Below, piece after piece: positions 1-12,452 of a stretch of 64,000 bases of DNA (position 1 is its first letter; the number at the start of each line of letters is the position of its first letter). Both the position numbers and the translations under genes were made by a program. This DNA is from Phallus indusiatus (taxonomy: Eukaryota; Basidiomycota; Agaricomycetes; Phallales; Phallaceae), in assembly GCA_027605045.1 (NCBI GenBank), contig JAQFWX010000082.1:1-64000 (forward strand), written 5' to 3'. The notes under the pieces are model-generated. The model did not search any database and was not told the DNA's origin. It saw nothing but the letters and a program-made list of their open reading frames with translations.

Positions 1-2865
1 TTTTTTTTCTGTTCCATGTTACATCGGGATTCTGCGTTATGGCGATATTTTAGGATCATCGGGTCATCTTTTTTTTTTCACTGGCAACCATATGCCATGA
101 CTCAGTAATCCGAAGAGTCGGACAACCTCTTCACTTCTTCTCGGAGAGTTTTTTTTTCGTCGAAGAAACTCTATTATACATGTGATTGTGTTATCAGGGG
201 CACAAAACTTAATTTGGATCCGGTGACTCGAGAGCCTTCTTCTAATCGCTGGTAGCGAGCGTGCCAAGCTAAGTAAAGTAAGGCCTTGCTGTATTTCGCT
301 CATATGATGCGTTCCTGTGCAGAAATGGTAATTTATCTTCCCGTCTAACTCTATAGAACGAGAGACGAGAAGCTCTCAATTCAATCGGAGAAAGACTATT
401 TATGTGATGAAATCCACCTTCGTCTCCATTGGAGCCACTCTTTGCCGTCATATCTTCTCAACGATTACCGTCGGAAATAGCAGCTCATTTTACTCAAAAT
501 TTTTCCTTTGGTTCCATCATCAGAAGCGGAACGTGTCTCAACGACCCTCTTTTCAAATCCGATGGCGCAATTCCCTTTATATGACTTGTTAAAGTTAATG
601 GTTCAGAACAAAGGAGCGCTCAGTCGGATACTAGTAAGATTCGCCAGAATTATATTCTGACGTGGCTACGTCTAAATTTGGTTCATATTTTTCATCAGGT
701 GCTGGCCGCACTTGTTCCCAGCTTAGAAATCATGAGATCTGAAGGGTGATTTGAGTTTTACAGCCTACAACTTGAATACTGTGTTAATCATCTGGTCATA
801 ACCCGAATCCGTCACAATGGTCGAATTCGGACAGTGGCATGTTCTCAATTGCTCTGCTACGTGTATGTGATGCAGGTTTTATCATTATTTATTTATTTTT
901 GAGCCAGCTTGCGTTTATGGCACTAAATGTGCTAATTATTAAAAAGTAGGAACGTACCAGGAAGGTTATTTTATTTAAGAAGCTAGTAAGCTCTCTTTCC
1001 CAAAAATTGTACTATTGACAGTCACTTTTGAAGATTCCTCTGAGCCTTAAGTTAAGGCTGGGCTGGTGACAATTAATCAACCATTTGCGTTGAAATTTTT
1101 CAGTAGATTTTTTCTGACAGTTAGCATTCCTTTTCAATCGTCAAAGCAACGGGCTCCCAGTGCAATACTGAATGATAATTGTGGTTCTGTGGATTGAAAA
1201 TATGTCAACTTCACCGCTTTATATTATGATCTCTAATTCCTGGCCAGAGACCCACGTGGAACAGCCCTTAATTCTTTGCGGACTGGAGCAGTAAAAAGAT
1301 TGCCTTTGTTCTCTTAGCGCTCGTTCATATCTTCAACATTTTTCAGGGATTGATAGATGATTAATGTTCGACTAATCAAGCAAAAACTTGTTTCGGACAA
1401 CATATTACTGTTTCATTCATGTACTCCGGCACAATCGCACCGCGACTATCTGATACATTCCCGGTCACATGCTGGGGTTTGTAGACTTTTGTAGACTGTT
1501 TTCCTTAGACTCCATTTGGGGATGCTCCGTTAACCATTTTGTACAGGTATTCGCTGTTCTTGAAAATAACTTGACTTTTTTGAACGGAGTCGTTTTTGAT
1601 ACACATGCATCCAGTCTCATAATTTGCCGTCCGTACGGAGTTATCATTTCTTTAGTATAGTGCCTTTTGCAAGATGGGGTCAAATTCCGTCGAGCGGTGG
1701 AAATGCCAGCGTCGTTTTGGCTTCTCATTCCACAGTCATTCTCATATATTTAATCCGCTTATCGCAGAAGGATTTTAGGATGGTCTCGGAACCAGTTGCG
1801 TCAATAGTAACCGAAAGCCAAAATTAACCCATTTTCTCTCCTCGTTGACCCAAAATAATAAATCTCGTCTTGACATTTCACTAGCATATCAATAGTTGAT
1901 TCTTTGGTTTATATTTTATTCTATTTCAATCGTTGAAAGTAGTTCCTTCTATGATATTGCCAACAAACGAGCCCATTAGGAAGGGATCATAACGGCATGA
2001 AGCATGAGTATATGAGATATAAATATTTAGTGTCGAATAACGACATACGAAAAAGTATTATTTCAGTCGCAGCCAACTCAGGCAGTCGAATTTGGATGTT
2101 ATGAAACGGATTAAAGTGATCCTTGACTTTACAAATCATTTTCTTTCATTGATATGAGATCAATGTATTTTCCCGAGATAAAGAATTTATCTTGAACCGG
2201 GAAGAGGTTTGTCATCAGCCAAACAGGTCATACTGTCGCCGCTTTATCCAATTATTTAGTAACCTATCAATGCAAAAGTGAACCACGAGCCCCGGAGAAG
2301 AAAAATTTACTCAAGGGGGCTGATATTATACTTTTCCTATATAAGATGTCGTCGAATACAAAGAACCTCAAAGACATATAAATACGTGTCGTATATGTGT
2401 TACCATGGCGCACTCCGAAAGAGTAGGTGTCAGGTTTATTTCTCTACATAAATAAAAAGTGATATGAACTTATTTCAGAAAAGAGTGTTTCCAAGAAAAT
2501 AGCAGGAGCTATAAGCTGAAGTACCCCAGCCTGAACTGATGTTCGGCGAAGGGTTAATCTAGCTTACGGGACTGCTTCATCCATAAACATAATAAAAATG
2601 TCGTTAAAACCGTGAACGGTCGACATTTTCGTGTGCGCTTTATTGGAGGCGACGCCGAATTTCCACAACAAAAAAGATAACCGGAGAATCCTTTTAAAAA
2701 ATATAATCGTCCGAAGCCGAAGCCCATCGGCGTGCACAATGACTTTGCAAGTTACATGAAATACTAGAGAGGCTACTGTACGTTAAACTGAGATCGGTAG
2801 TTCTTATGCATGTGTTTCGACATTGTGGAGGATTTATCTGCATTGTGAAACTGATGTCAGATGCA
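1..2865. other. Intergenic DNA, no gene recognised
   Basis: No reading frame here has a recognisable domain, splice pattern or signal peptide. The longest open frames on either strand are under 90 codons and look random. A T-rich start (1-80) and several A/T runs are present. This may be the far upstream or downstream DNA of a gene outside the window. Confidence 0.5.
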
Positions 2866-4461
2866 TTAGAGGTGTTCTGCGACCGTTGTCGTGATTAAAA
2901 GCACGAGAACCCCCCAACGCATGTGCCTTAACGTCCCCAAAATGCTTTCCCTCCCACCAACGGAACCTGACCGTGTCGTTGACGGTGAAGGAAACGAGGT
3001 AGCAGAGGTAACTTTCGAACTTAAAACACCGGTTGGCGATAAATCATTTGCCGAACTTGATATTACGGACTCCACCGGGACATCGGTAGGTAAAGCCGTC
3101 CCAGAGACAGCACCACCAGGCGCATTCGATAGATCAACCGGCCTATTTGAGGGAGAATCATCACAAAAAATAAACACTAGGACAATTGTCACTTACGGCG
3201 GACAAAATGTTAGATTGTAATTCGCTCTTAACGAAGAGTCGCATTTCCAGAGCGCAGTCCCGCTAGATTCATCGAAGGGATACGCATAGCTGTTTGGACA
3301 GTTATTTTCTGGGGAAGACTCAGCTAACTTGGCATCAACTAGCATTAGATAAAGAGATCATACTAAAATATGAGTAAAATTCTGAATAAATTCGCATGGA
3401 CATGGATGTAAGTCCCTGTCAAAAAGTCGATTTTGAATTTTTTTACTGACCTACACCCGATGATGGACAAGTAGCCGGCGTGTCAAAACTTCCGGAGCAA
3501 CAGTTTGAAGAATTTGCTTATATGAAAATTAATTGAAATAAGTCATAATTTAGAAAACAAACCTTGATTCCCATCAAGATTGGCTTGGCAAGCACTCTGA
3601 CAGCCTACAGGAAATCCCGTTGCGTCAAATGGACCTTTTAGAGGCGGCGGGCCTTACCGGGAGTCAGTGACGTCTTAGATACCGCCGACTATGCAACTTA
3701 CAATTCGGTCCTAAATCAACCGGGCAATCGGCTATTGGGCACTCGACATCGTTGGTAATTCGTAAAGGAAGGTTGTAGCCGTTCACAAGAGACGCTGTAA
3801 TGGTTTTATCGATGCCGGCGGTCAAATTTAGCAACGAATACCGTACTGTCATAGAAATCTATGTTTCCTGTGCCATTTAATGTCCATTCAGCTAGGCTTG
3901 CTGGAGGGACGCCAGTGCCAGTCGTTGGGTCGCAGAGTAATCCGCCTGAAGCCAATGAGTTTGCGAAGTCACCAGGGGCAGCAGCTATTCCCACCATTAC
4001 AGCCTCCATCCAGACAAGATTGAGGTCCCTGAACCACTGTAAAGTCACAATCGCGCCGGCCCTTCAGATCGCAATCATTAATAGGAAGTCGTGGCAAGTA
4101 GTAAAGTCTTATCAACCCAAATGCGACCAGCTGTCCAATTATCCGGTACGCTGAATGTAAAACTTGTGAAAGGTGCTGCTTCCCAACTATGAAAAGATAT
4201 GAAGAGATATAAGTCAAGCTCATCTGTAAAATCGCGACTAGAAAGAAAACCGCACCCGGTTGGTGCGTCGGGGTTGCAGAACCAACTGTGAGATCTGTGA
4301 AAACAGCAGGCCTATGAATTGCATCATTCAAGCTTGCTAAACTAGATAAGCCTGAAGATGTACCATATTGTAAAAGGACAGTTGTTGATGACGCTGAACG
4401 TTCTGGCCAGCGCAATTTCGAATAAGGATATCGTAACTGTAGTAAAAATGATCTGATTCAT
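2866..4461 (-). CDS. Thaumatin-like protein with Ser/Thr-rich tail and hydrophobic C-terminus
   Basis: Secreted thaumatin-like protein (GH64/TLP superfamily), a disulfide-rich beta protein that in fungi is linked to beta-glucan and wall remodelling. The start at 4461 gives a short hydrophobic signal peptide, then RTFSVINNCPFTIW, the family's N-terminal motif. Short introns separate PAVFTDLTVGSATP, FTFSVPDNWTAGRIW, GRRDCDF, SCLDGGCNGG, LLCDPTTGTGVPPASLAEW, NGYNLPLRITN, CPVDLGPNC, GPFDATGFPVGCQSACQ, CCSG and NNCPNSYAYPFDESSGTALW. The core appears to stop at NLTFCPP (3193), but a GTAAGT donor lies exactly there. Splicing to the acceptor near 3138 adds about 85 Ser/Thr-rich residues ending in a hydrophobic stretch (WGVLVLLITTT), which resembles a GPI-anchor signal. 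Family assignment is secure; the exact exon joins and the GPI tail are inferred. It is divergent from DNA2. Confidence 0.85.
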
Positions 4462-4964
4462 GCAACAACGGATAAACATCAATATGTATACGTGGCCCGA
4501 TGGAAAAAGTCTGTCGAGAACCAAGGTACGTAAGGCTCGAAAAACTGGTGTTTGAGGAGCCGCACTCAAGATATTTTAAGAGGTCCTAAGCGCAGCTCCA
4601 TCATGACGGCCACAGCCACGATTACGAGGTAAAAAAGTGATTGGCTCCAAGAACTAGTCATCTGGATCTGACGAAAGCATGGTCTGTAAGTTCACGCGCT
4701 CCAGATCAAAGCCAAACATCGGCGTCTGAAGACAAAACCACGTACATGTAATTGCTTTGTATACTGGAAAACGTGCTTGTTCACCACACTTGTTGGTATT
4801 TGGTAGTAATTCCTTGGCAGTAAAGCCGAGCTGAGCGTCATCGGCACACAATAACATCTTACATAATTAGTCTGTGACAGACGCGTAGTCACCAGTCCCT
4901 ATCACCACGCGTTCCACCTTACACTCGTCGCGCTACCTCGTCTTCTTCATCCCGCCAGCGACAC
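4462..4964. promoter_or_regulatory. Divergent spacer between thaumatin-like gene and DNA2
   Basis: About 500 bp between two head-to-head genes, so it must hold both promoters. A short ATG-led frame at 4602-4626 is followed by a GTAAAA donor-like site, and an AG acceptor near 4880 precedes an open frame leading into the DNA2 exon. An extra 5' exon of DNA2 is therefore possible but unproven. No TATA box was confidently seen. Confidence 0.35.
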
Positions 4965-7900
4965 ATGTTGAAAGTCTCATCATTTGCAGAAGAACTAGAC
5001 CTTAAAGCGTTGTTTGATGGAGCGGAGGACTGGGATTGGAACGACATGGAGATTGAAGCTCAGGAGTCTATCCCAGTGAGCATTTCTGAACAATTCTTTC
5101 CTTAACACAAGCAGGACACGTAATTGTTGTATAGTCTGATCATTCTTCTCCTCCCCAACGCACTCGGACCCTATGTACCAGATGTAGGGTGCTTGATGTG
5201 TCCTTTGGTAAGAATAAGAAGGTAATTTGAAAAACGCTAAGCCGCTACAATTATGTTCATGTATACGACTAGCACCTTCTCGTCGCTGTTGACGTCCCAA
5301 ACAATGGTTTCACTAAAGAAGTTGTTCTTGAGGATGAATGGGTTGATACAGAAGTTACAACTGGTGAGTCGGATTTGAATGAGGAGAGACTATCTCAACT
5401 ATGTTTCAAAAGGAGATATCGTGAATATAATTGGTGAATGGATCTCAGCAACCTCAATATCAGTTTTTTCATCGCGTCCGAGCTCAATTATTACCATTGA
5501 CTCCAAGTCCAACTTACTCATCCTTCATCCCGACCTCCTTTTATCGGCAACCACAATATCCAATGCCCCATCATGTACAAGAAGACCACTTATATCTTTA
5601 ATGCTAGCCTCGAATGCTCCAGCACCTTCGAATACAACAGCAACCGATGTGCCCGTCCGAACCTCCCCAGGTGAATTTGTCGTATGGGGAAACTTTCTCC
5701 ACGAAGTAATGCAGAAATGCCTCGCCACTGGCAAATGGGACAAACGCTCTGTAGAAAATGGCATCGACGAAGTTGTTAGATCATCGACTGGACTGAGAGA
5801 ACTAGTGAAACTTGGATTGGGCATTGAAACTGCAAAAGCTGAGGTTCGTGAAAGATCTGGAGGTTTAGCAGAGTTTTCGAAGCGATTCATTGGTCCGAGT
5901 ATTAAGGTAGGCCCTACCTCAGAATTCGCGTGTCCTATTTTCTGTTTTTCTGATGTGCGAAGCCTAATGGAAAATTGAGTGACAGCAGACAATCGAATGA
6001 AGCAACTTCTCGGCTCGCTATCACGGAACTATATGACGTTGAGGAAGAGATATGGTCCCCGACCTATGGTTTGAAAGGGAAGATAGATGCGTCAGTCAAG
6101 GCGCTCATATCCCAAGAATATAAAGACATAAAAAAATGTTCTACGTCCACTGGCAATTGGATATTGCCTTTGGAAATTAAAACCGGTCGGTCAATCAATG
6201 TGATGGAACACAGGGCTCAAACCATGTTGTATACGTTGCTTATTGCTGAGCGCTATGGTGAGTTGACGGAAAGAAAACATTGAAGTTCATCTAACCTGGA
6301 ATTTTAGACGTGGAAGTTCCCAGCGGGTTGTTATATTACACTCACTCCGAGGAGCTTTTAAGGATTTCGGCTGTCCGAAATGAAGTAAAGTCGCTTATGG
6401 TTGTTAGAAACGAGCTGTCTTCATATATGATGCGAAAGAGGACCTTAAACGAACGAGATCAGAGTAGCTTTCTCTTGCCTGCGACGTTAAATGAAAGTTA
6501 TAAGTGTAACAAATGCTACGTCGTCAATGGTTGTATGCTTTATCGCAGGGTATTTTTTCACACTACCATTTCTTAATGAAATCTGAGCTAATGTGTACCT
6601 ACAGGCTGTAGAGAACGTGCATGACCTCCAGAGTCCTATCGCCGAGCTATACTCCAAGAAGACGTCACATTTAACGCAAACTCAGTGCGATTTTTTTAAG
6701 TGTTGGGAAGCCCTTGTGTCCATGGAAGAACAAGACGTCGTCCGGTTTCGTAAGGAGCTCTGGACAATAACGGCGGAAGAGCGCGAGAAGAAAGGAAGAT
6801 GTTTTGCTCGAATGATCGTCGACGATTTTCATCAAGACAATAGACCCGGAGTAGCAAGAATGCATCAATACGTTTATCGTTTCATTCGTGCTCCTAACTC
6901 CTCTCAGCATCTCATATCTCCTTCGACTCAGAACCCGGACGGATCCTTGTCCTTACTGAATGGTAGTGTTTCTATCGGAGATGCGGTGACGGTTTCGGTG
7001 GACCCTGATCTCATTGCGATCGCCAGAGGATACGTTTTAGATCTGGAGCCAGGTTATATTACCGTTGGGTTCGATCACGAAGTGGATCTTCGAAGCATTC
7101 TTCAGCGTACGAGACAGACCAGGGACATGCCAAGCACTATCATTTGTCGTATTGACAAAGATGAGTTTGGCAGTGGATTAGGGAGATTACGGGATAATCT
7201 TGCCAGGTTGTTTTATGCCAACGGAGATACCAAACGGCTTTCACTTATCGTGGATTTAATTCCGCCACGATTTGACGAAGATGACCCCTATAGGGATTCT
7301 GATTTACCTTCCTATCTCAACGCTAACCAGAAAGCAGCCGTGCGCAAAGTTCTTTCTGCGCAGGATTACGCGATGATATTGGGTATGCCTGGGACTGGCA
7401 AAACGTCCACTATAGCCGAAATCATAAACTTGCTGGTGAAATTAGGGAAAACTGTTTTATTATCATCATATACGCATTCAGCCGTCGACACAATTTTATT
7501 GAAGCTGAAGGACGCTGACTATCCAATTCTGCGTTTAGGGAGCGCGGAGAAGGTTCGACTTATATATTTAAAAAAACATCATCTAATGAAATTTAGGTCC
7601 ATCCGGAAATTCAAAAGTTTACGTTGGCGTCCAAACCTCACCCGACGACAATTGAGCAATTAGAACATCAATTATTAGAGCCTCCTGTTGTTGCGACTAC
7701 TTGCCTCTCCGTTGACCAGTTAGATTTGCTGCTTTCTTTCGTCTTGAATTCATTTCAACTAATATTCACTTACTAGTCCCCTGTTTGCACGGAGATATTT
7801 TGATTATTGCATTGTGGATGAGGCCTCTCAGGTGACCTTGCCTACTTGTCTAGGCCCGTTGCGCTACGCGGACAAGTTTGTTCTTGTTGGCGATCATTTT

Positions 7901-9087
7901 CAGCTTCCCCCATTAGTGAGTGTTGTCGACACCTACCCGCCTTTTTTAACTAGTATTCTTGCTATACGTTTCAGATCCGTAGTAAAGACGCTCGTCTTGG
8001 GGGACTTGACGTTTCCCTCTTTAGACGACTGGTAGAAGCGCATCCCGAGGCGGTAGTTGATCTGGTAAACCAATATAGGATGAGCAGCGACATTATGCTC
8101 CTAGCGAACACTCTGATATATAGTAATCGCCTCTGTTGTGGTTCAGAAGAGGTCGCCAAAAGAAGTCTGGCCTTACCAAATCCACAAGCTTTAAGATCAT
8201 GGTGCTCTGAACGCGCTTGTCAAAGTAATTGTTGGGTATCCCATCTTCTTGCGGAAAGGTTTGAATTCTGTTTGTCGATCATTATTTCGCGCCTTGACTT
8301 TTCTGGTCATTCAGTCGAAAGGTTGTTTTTATTGACACCGATGCGCTCCCTGGCTTGGAATCTCGCGTAGGGGATTTAATACAGAACGAATTTGAGGCAC
8401 AGCTTATTCATCAGGTAAGTATGGATATAATTATGCCGATTCATCTGTTCACTTTGTTTAGGTTACTGATGCACTATTGACATGTGGCATAATGGAATCA
8501 CAAATAGGAATTATTTCCCTCTATCGTCAACAAACTAAACTATTAGCTCATATGATGCATTCACACAAGAGCATTGAGTTTCTGACAGTTGATCGAAGCC
8601 AAGGTCGAGACAAAGATTGTATAATCATATCTATGGTGAAATCGAACACATCCGGACAGGTAAACCCTAATATGAATCGAGGAATTCTTTCTCTAATAAT
8701 TTTTAGACCGGGGACCTTATGAAAGACTGGCGACGCATCAATGTCTCGTTCACCCGTGCTAAATCGAAACTTCTCATATTTGGCTCCCGTTCCACTTTAC
8801 GCTGTGCGCCTGTTCTTGCCGAGTTTTTCGAGATCCTTGAGCGCAAAGGTTGGATATATTCATTGACTTTAGGGGCTCACGAATCGCACAAGAAAATGCA
8901 GACCATTCCTCTTATCCCCACAGCTGTCCGTGGCACATTGAAACCTATCAAAAGACCAGCTCCCCATAGTGAGAACAAAGAGAACGCAGATTCTGGTCCT
9001 ACTCACAAGAGAGCAAGGACCAAAGTACACCAAGGAATGACTAAGGGCCGCCCACTGCTACGTGATATCTTAAACGATATGTCGTAA
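4965..9087 (+). CDS. DNA2: DNA replication ATP-dependent helicase/nuclease DNA2
   Basis: Nuclear flap nuclease and 5'-3' helicase for Okazaki fragment processing and double-strand break resection. Exons read in order: 4965-5075 (acidic start with DWDWNDME), 5135-5221 ([11 protein letters not shown]), 5273-5363 ([10 protein letters not shown]), then from 5413 the DIVNIIGEW segment. The RecB-like nuclease follows, with LHEVMQ, GLKGKID and LPLEIKTG (catalytic Asp, Glu, Lys). An iron-sulfur cluster is made by a Cys in APSCTRRPL plus [10 protein letters not shown]. The superfamily 1 helicase has Walker A GMPGTGKT (near 7385), Walker [32 protein letters not shown] and NVSFTRAK. The C-terminus is basic and rich in Lys/Arg. 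All key motifs are intact, and the protein is about 1,100 residues, normal for the family. The start is the first ATG in frame with the acidic motif; a non-coding or coding 5' exon upstream cannot be excluded. It converges on the MFS gene. Confidence 0.93.
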
Positions 9088-9337
9088 TAATAGTAATAAT
9101 ACCGGTCCTCTCTGCATACTTGATTCATGTGTCCATAATTGTTGTATTTTAGTATTTTTGAAAAATCTTTTGCTGTACTCTTTTGTTTATATATAGTCTG
9201 CAATATGATAGTCATAAATCGTTTCGACTGAATATAATCACGCGCTACCTAATTTACACAGTGGGTAAGATATGCATAAGATCGTGCCATCCGCAGAGCG
9301 ATGATAATAATATCGTAATTTTTCGTCGCAGCAACGG

Positions 9338-11342
9338 TCAACCATACAATTCACGCCATCGTTTTCCCCACCAAAGCAACAAAATCGAGCCTATACTGCT
9401 TCCTACAATCATGGCGGTTTGAACAATGAACCACTTAGTGAAACCTAGCTTATGGGCTACGGGTATGTTATAGAATGGAACTGTCAAGGACATAACCTGT
9501 CGACAGAAAAAGATGATAGCAGGCCCAGCGGAAGCTTTAGGTCCGGGGCTATAACAGTCAATGACGTATGTCATTCCAATGGTGGTTACCATCTGGACGC
9601 CGCATATAGCTATGCCTGAAGAAATGTTTTACGTCATGCTTCGTCGGAAATCACAAGAACGTACCTCCCACAAAGACAGGTCCAATCCAGGGGGTCGGAA
9701 TGTCCACAAAGATGCCCCACAGCAGCATACCAGTTGCCAAGAAAAATATGCTTAGTGGTAACGCAGTAAGTCGCATCTCTGGTTCAAATACGCCTTTATT
9801 GGCCCTCGTCCGTCTCGCAACGATGGCGTCGGAAAGTCTTCCCGCCAATGTCTCACCGATCAAACCACCAATCAAGGACCCAAAATATGTGAGACCTGAA
9901 TATATATATATGAGCATCAAATCAACGAGAATACTTGTAAAGAATACGATATAACCTTGTTGTTGACTATTGAAGCCATATAGTGATGGGAAAATCTGAG
10001 GAATCAAACTCGTCACCCCAAGGTCTGCATATGCAATACCAAAACTGATAGGGAAGGCGACCAGCAGCACACTCGGATACCGTACTAATCGGTGTTTACG
10101 GTCGGTCAGTACGAAGAGCATAGTACTATACAGAATGGGAGGTTCGCCTACGCATTTTGAACGGCCTTAGAAATCCCTCCAGTGTCGCTGGAGGGCCTAT
10201 ACGCTTGAAAGGATCACGAGTAAGGTTGTAACGAATAGGATGGAGGTTCCGCTCAAGCTCGCACGTCTCTGAGGGATTGTTTTTGGCGTCCGTACCGTCG
10301 TTTGTTCGTATATACAAGTGTTCGGGAAGAAAAGGAAGCATAAAAAGAAACAAGAATGCTTTGATAATGGTGGTCAAATATAAAGACCAGCGCCATCCTA
10401 CATTTATCAGCTTAAATTAAAATCACAGATATGCTATTTAGAACATCATTGACAGACCTCTGGCTTGAATCACGAAACCGCTGAGGATCGGTCCGAGATA
10501 GGGACTAAGAGCAAAGGATTCAAGATACATCGAATGAAGAGAGAGATATAGAGAGATATAAAATGTTCGCACCCAATGGTTGTGAAATAGATCCACACCC
10601 CGGCTTTCGCACCTCTTTCATGCAAAAAAAATAAATCCTCTATAGTTGCAGCGGCCATGGTATTTGGAGCACCACTTCCAAACCCTTGGATCACTCTACT
10701 GACCATGAGACCGGCATATGATGAAGTGAAACAGCCACCGATATCGGCAACTAATGTGATAAATGCGGCTGCCACGTAACAAGTGCGTCTCCCGTATGTA
10801 TTTGAAAGAGGTGTCCAGAAGACATTCCCAATACCCACACCAATAACGTGACCGCTGAGTAAGTAGGACGCGATGTTGGTCGTAGTATGGAACTATGACG
10901 GAATATTTTTTACTACTATTTCAAGTGCTATCAATCACACTGTATACCCACCTCTTTTGCTATTTGTCCAAACCCGGGAAGAATACCTGAGTGTCACCAA
11001 TTGCAAGTAAGATTATGAAGAAGGTCGACAGTGCAAGTGCGATAACACTCACTGCCGGCGGTGAAAGTGCTCATCATACTCCCTAGGGCTACTTGGATGA
11101 GGATGACATGTTTCCAAGACCATGACCAATTCTGTGTAAGGAAAATGATAATCTGGGGTTTGGAAAACTATAAGCATAGTAAATGATGAGGCGCTCACGA
11201 GTGGATCTGCTGGATCAGAAGATGGCTGTGGGCGTAAAGGCTGGCCATCAGGTGCTAGTTTAAGACTGGACTCCTCAATGAACTGAAATTTCAAGTCTTC
11301 GTCCACCGGAGAGTCCTTTTCTGTCCTTTCAAGCATTGACAT
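9338..11342 (-). CDS. MFS transporter, DHA1-type (drug/polyamine-like), multi-exon
   Basis: Twelve-helix major facilitator in the plasma membrane. The N-terminal tail is charged and ends in SDPADPLNWSWSWKH, the DPLNW signature of fungal DHA1 transporters. Next come helix 1 (VALGSMMSTFTAG), a short exon ILPGFGQIAKE, then SYLLSGHVIGVGIGNVFWTP followed by the loop 2-3 motif SNTYGRRTCY. After VSRVIQGFGSGAPNTMAAA (helix 4), the C-terminal half has YADLGVTSLIPQIF and a GRLSDAIVARRTR loop 8-9 motif. It ends in SIGSILLLWWGKRWRELYG. Several short introns join these frames and no stop interrupts them. The substrate cannot be told from sequence. It is tail-to-tail with DNA2, about 250 bp apart. Confidence 0.85.
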
Positions 11343-12452
11343 GAGGAGAAGGGGATGAGATTTGCCACAAGAAAAGGGGGGGAATTTTATATGTCGTCTG
11401 AGAAGACAAATGAATTGAACTTAAATGCATGAGATTATGGAATGTTTTAACGAGTGCCCCTCAAACCGATTCGGAAGGCGGATAGGCACAATACAATGCG
11501 ATTCATTTTTTCTGAATTCAATGAATTACACCTGTCAAAAACCAATTCAAATTGCCGGATTATGTACGGCATCATCGTGTATCTAGACTTCCGGGAATAC
11601 AGATTCAACTCTCACATATTGTTGCCAATAATGTACTCACATACGAATTTGGGATAGCTTGTTGCCCTCTGTTGACTTTTCAAGTCGATTGACAGTGATG
11701 CTCTCGGGGTTCAGAATCCCTTTCAAAAACGACGTTTTTCGAAGATCTGACGGCACACAGAATCTATAAATAATTTAGCGTGACAGCCCAGGGGCGCAAC
11801 AATCAACGTTTGAAGTTGCAGCACCGACCTTGTATATCCGTCCTACGCGAGCAGAAAAGCACATGCGAGTACACACCTTGGTTAACCAAGTTCCGGAGGA
11901 ACTGGTGAGTAGTATAGGATCATTTTGTGCTACTGCTCTCTCTATTGATAGAGCATCGATATATTTGGCACTTTGGAGCCGTCATGATCATCACTCCGAA
12001 GCTCAAGGTTTCGCGCCGGACCTCCAGCAATTAAATTGAAAGCTTCCGGTACACGCCTCGCGGTGGCTACAATACAATACAACAGATGGATCTTCCGCTC
12101 TTGCAAAAATAAAACTCTTCCGAGGGAATTTCACGCAGTCAAGCTTGGAATTGATGCTGCAAACTGTTATGCAGCTGTCAAAAGAGCATCAGCTCATGAC
12201 TAGCCAATCTCAGCGAAAGCCGATTTAAATCAACGATAGCGTATTTCGTGTGCGAGATCAGTCAATTGTTGAATAAGTATCTCAAACTTTACTATAAATG
12301 TGTGAGACCAGGCAATTGAATGCCGCTAAGCGGCCAGCTTGTTCCGTATAAGCATGGTGTACATAAAACGGCACATGTGATGTTTATGTCTCATAGAATC
12401 GCTCACCCTACATGTTTTTAAAGCTTCATATACCCTCACGATATTATCGCTC
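11343..12452. other. Intergenic DNA, nothing recognised
   Basis: Spacer between the 5' end of the MFS gene and the 3' end of the eL8 gene, so it holds the MFS promoter and the eL8 3' UTR. Open frames are short (under 70 codons) and show no family motif. Confidence 0.5.

Noticed and set aside
64..592. Overlapping 60-80 codon frames on both strands near the left edge
   Set aside because: No motif, no splice logic and low-complexity parts; look random.
2891..3220. 109-codon plus-strand frame
   Set aside because: It is the antisense of the Ser/Thr-rich tail exon of the thaumatin-like gene.
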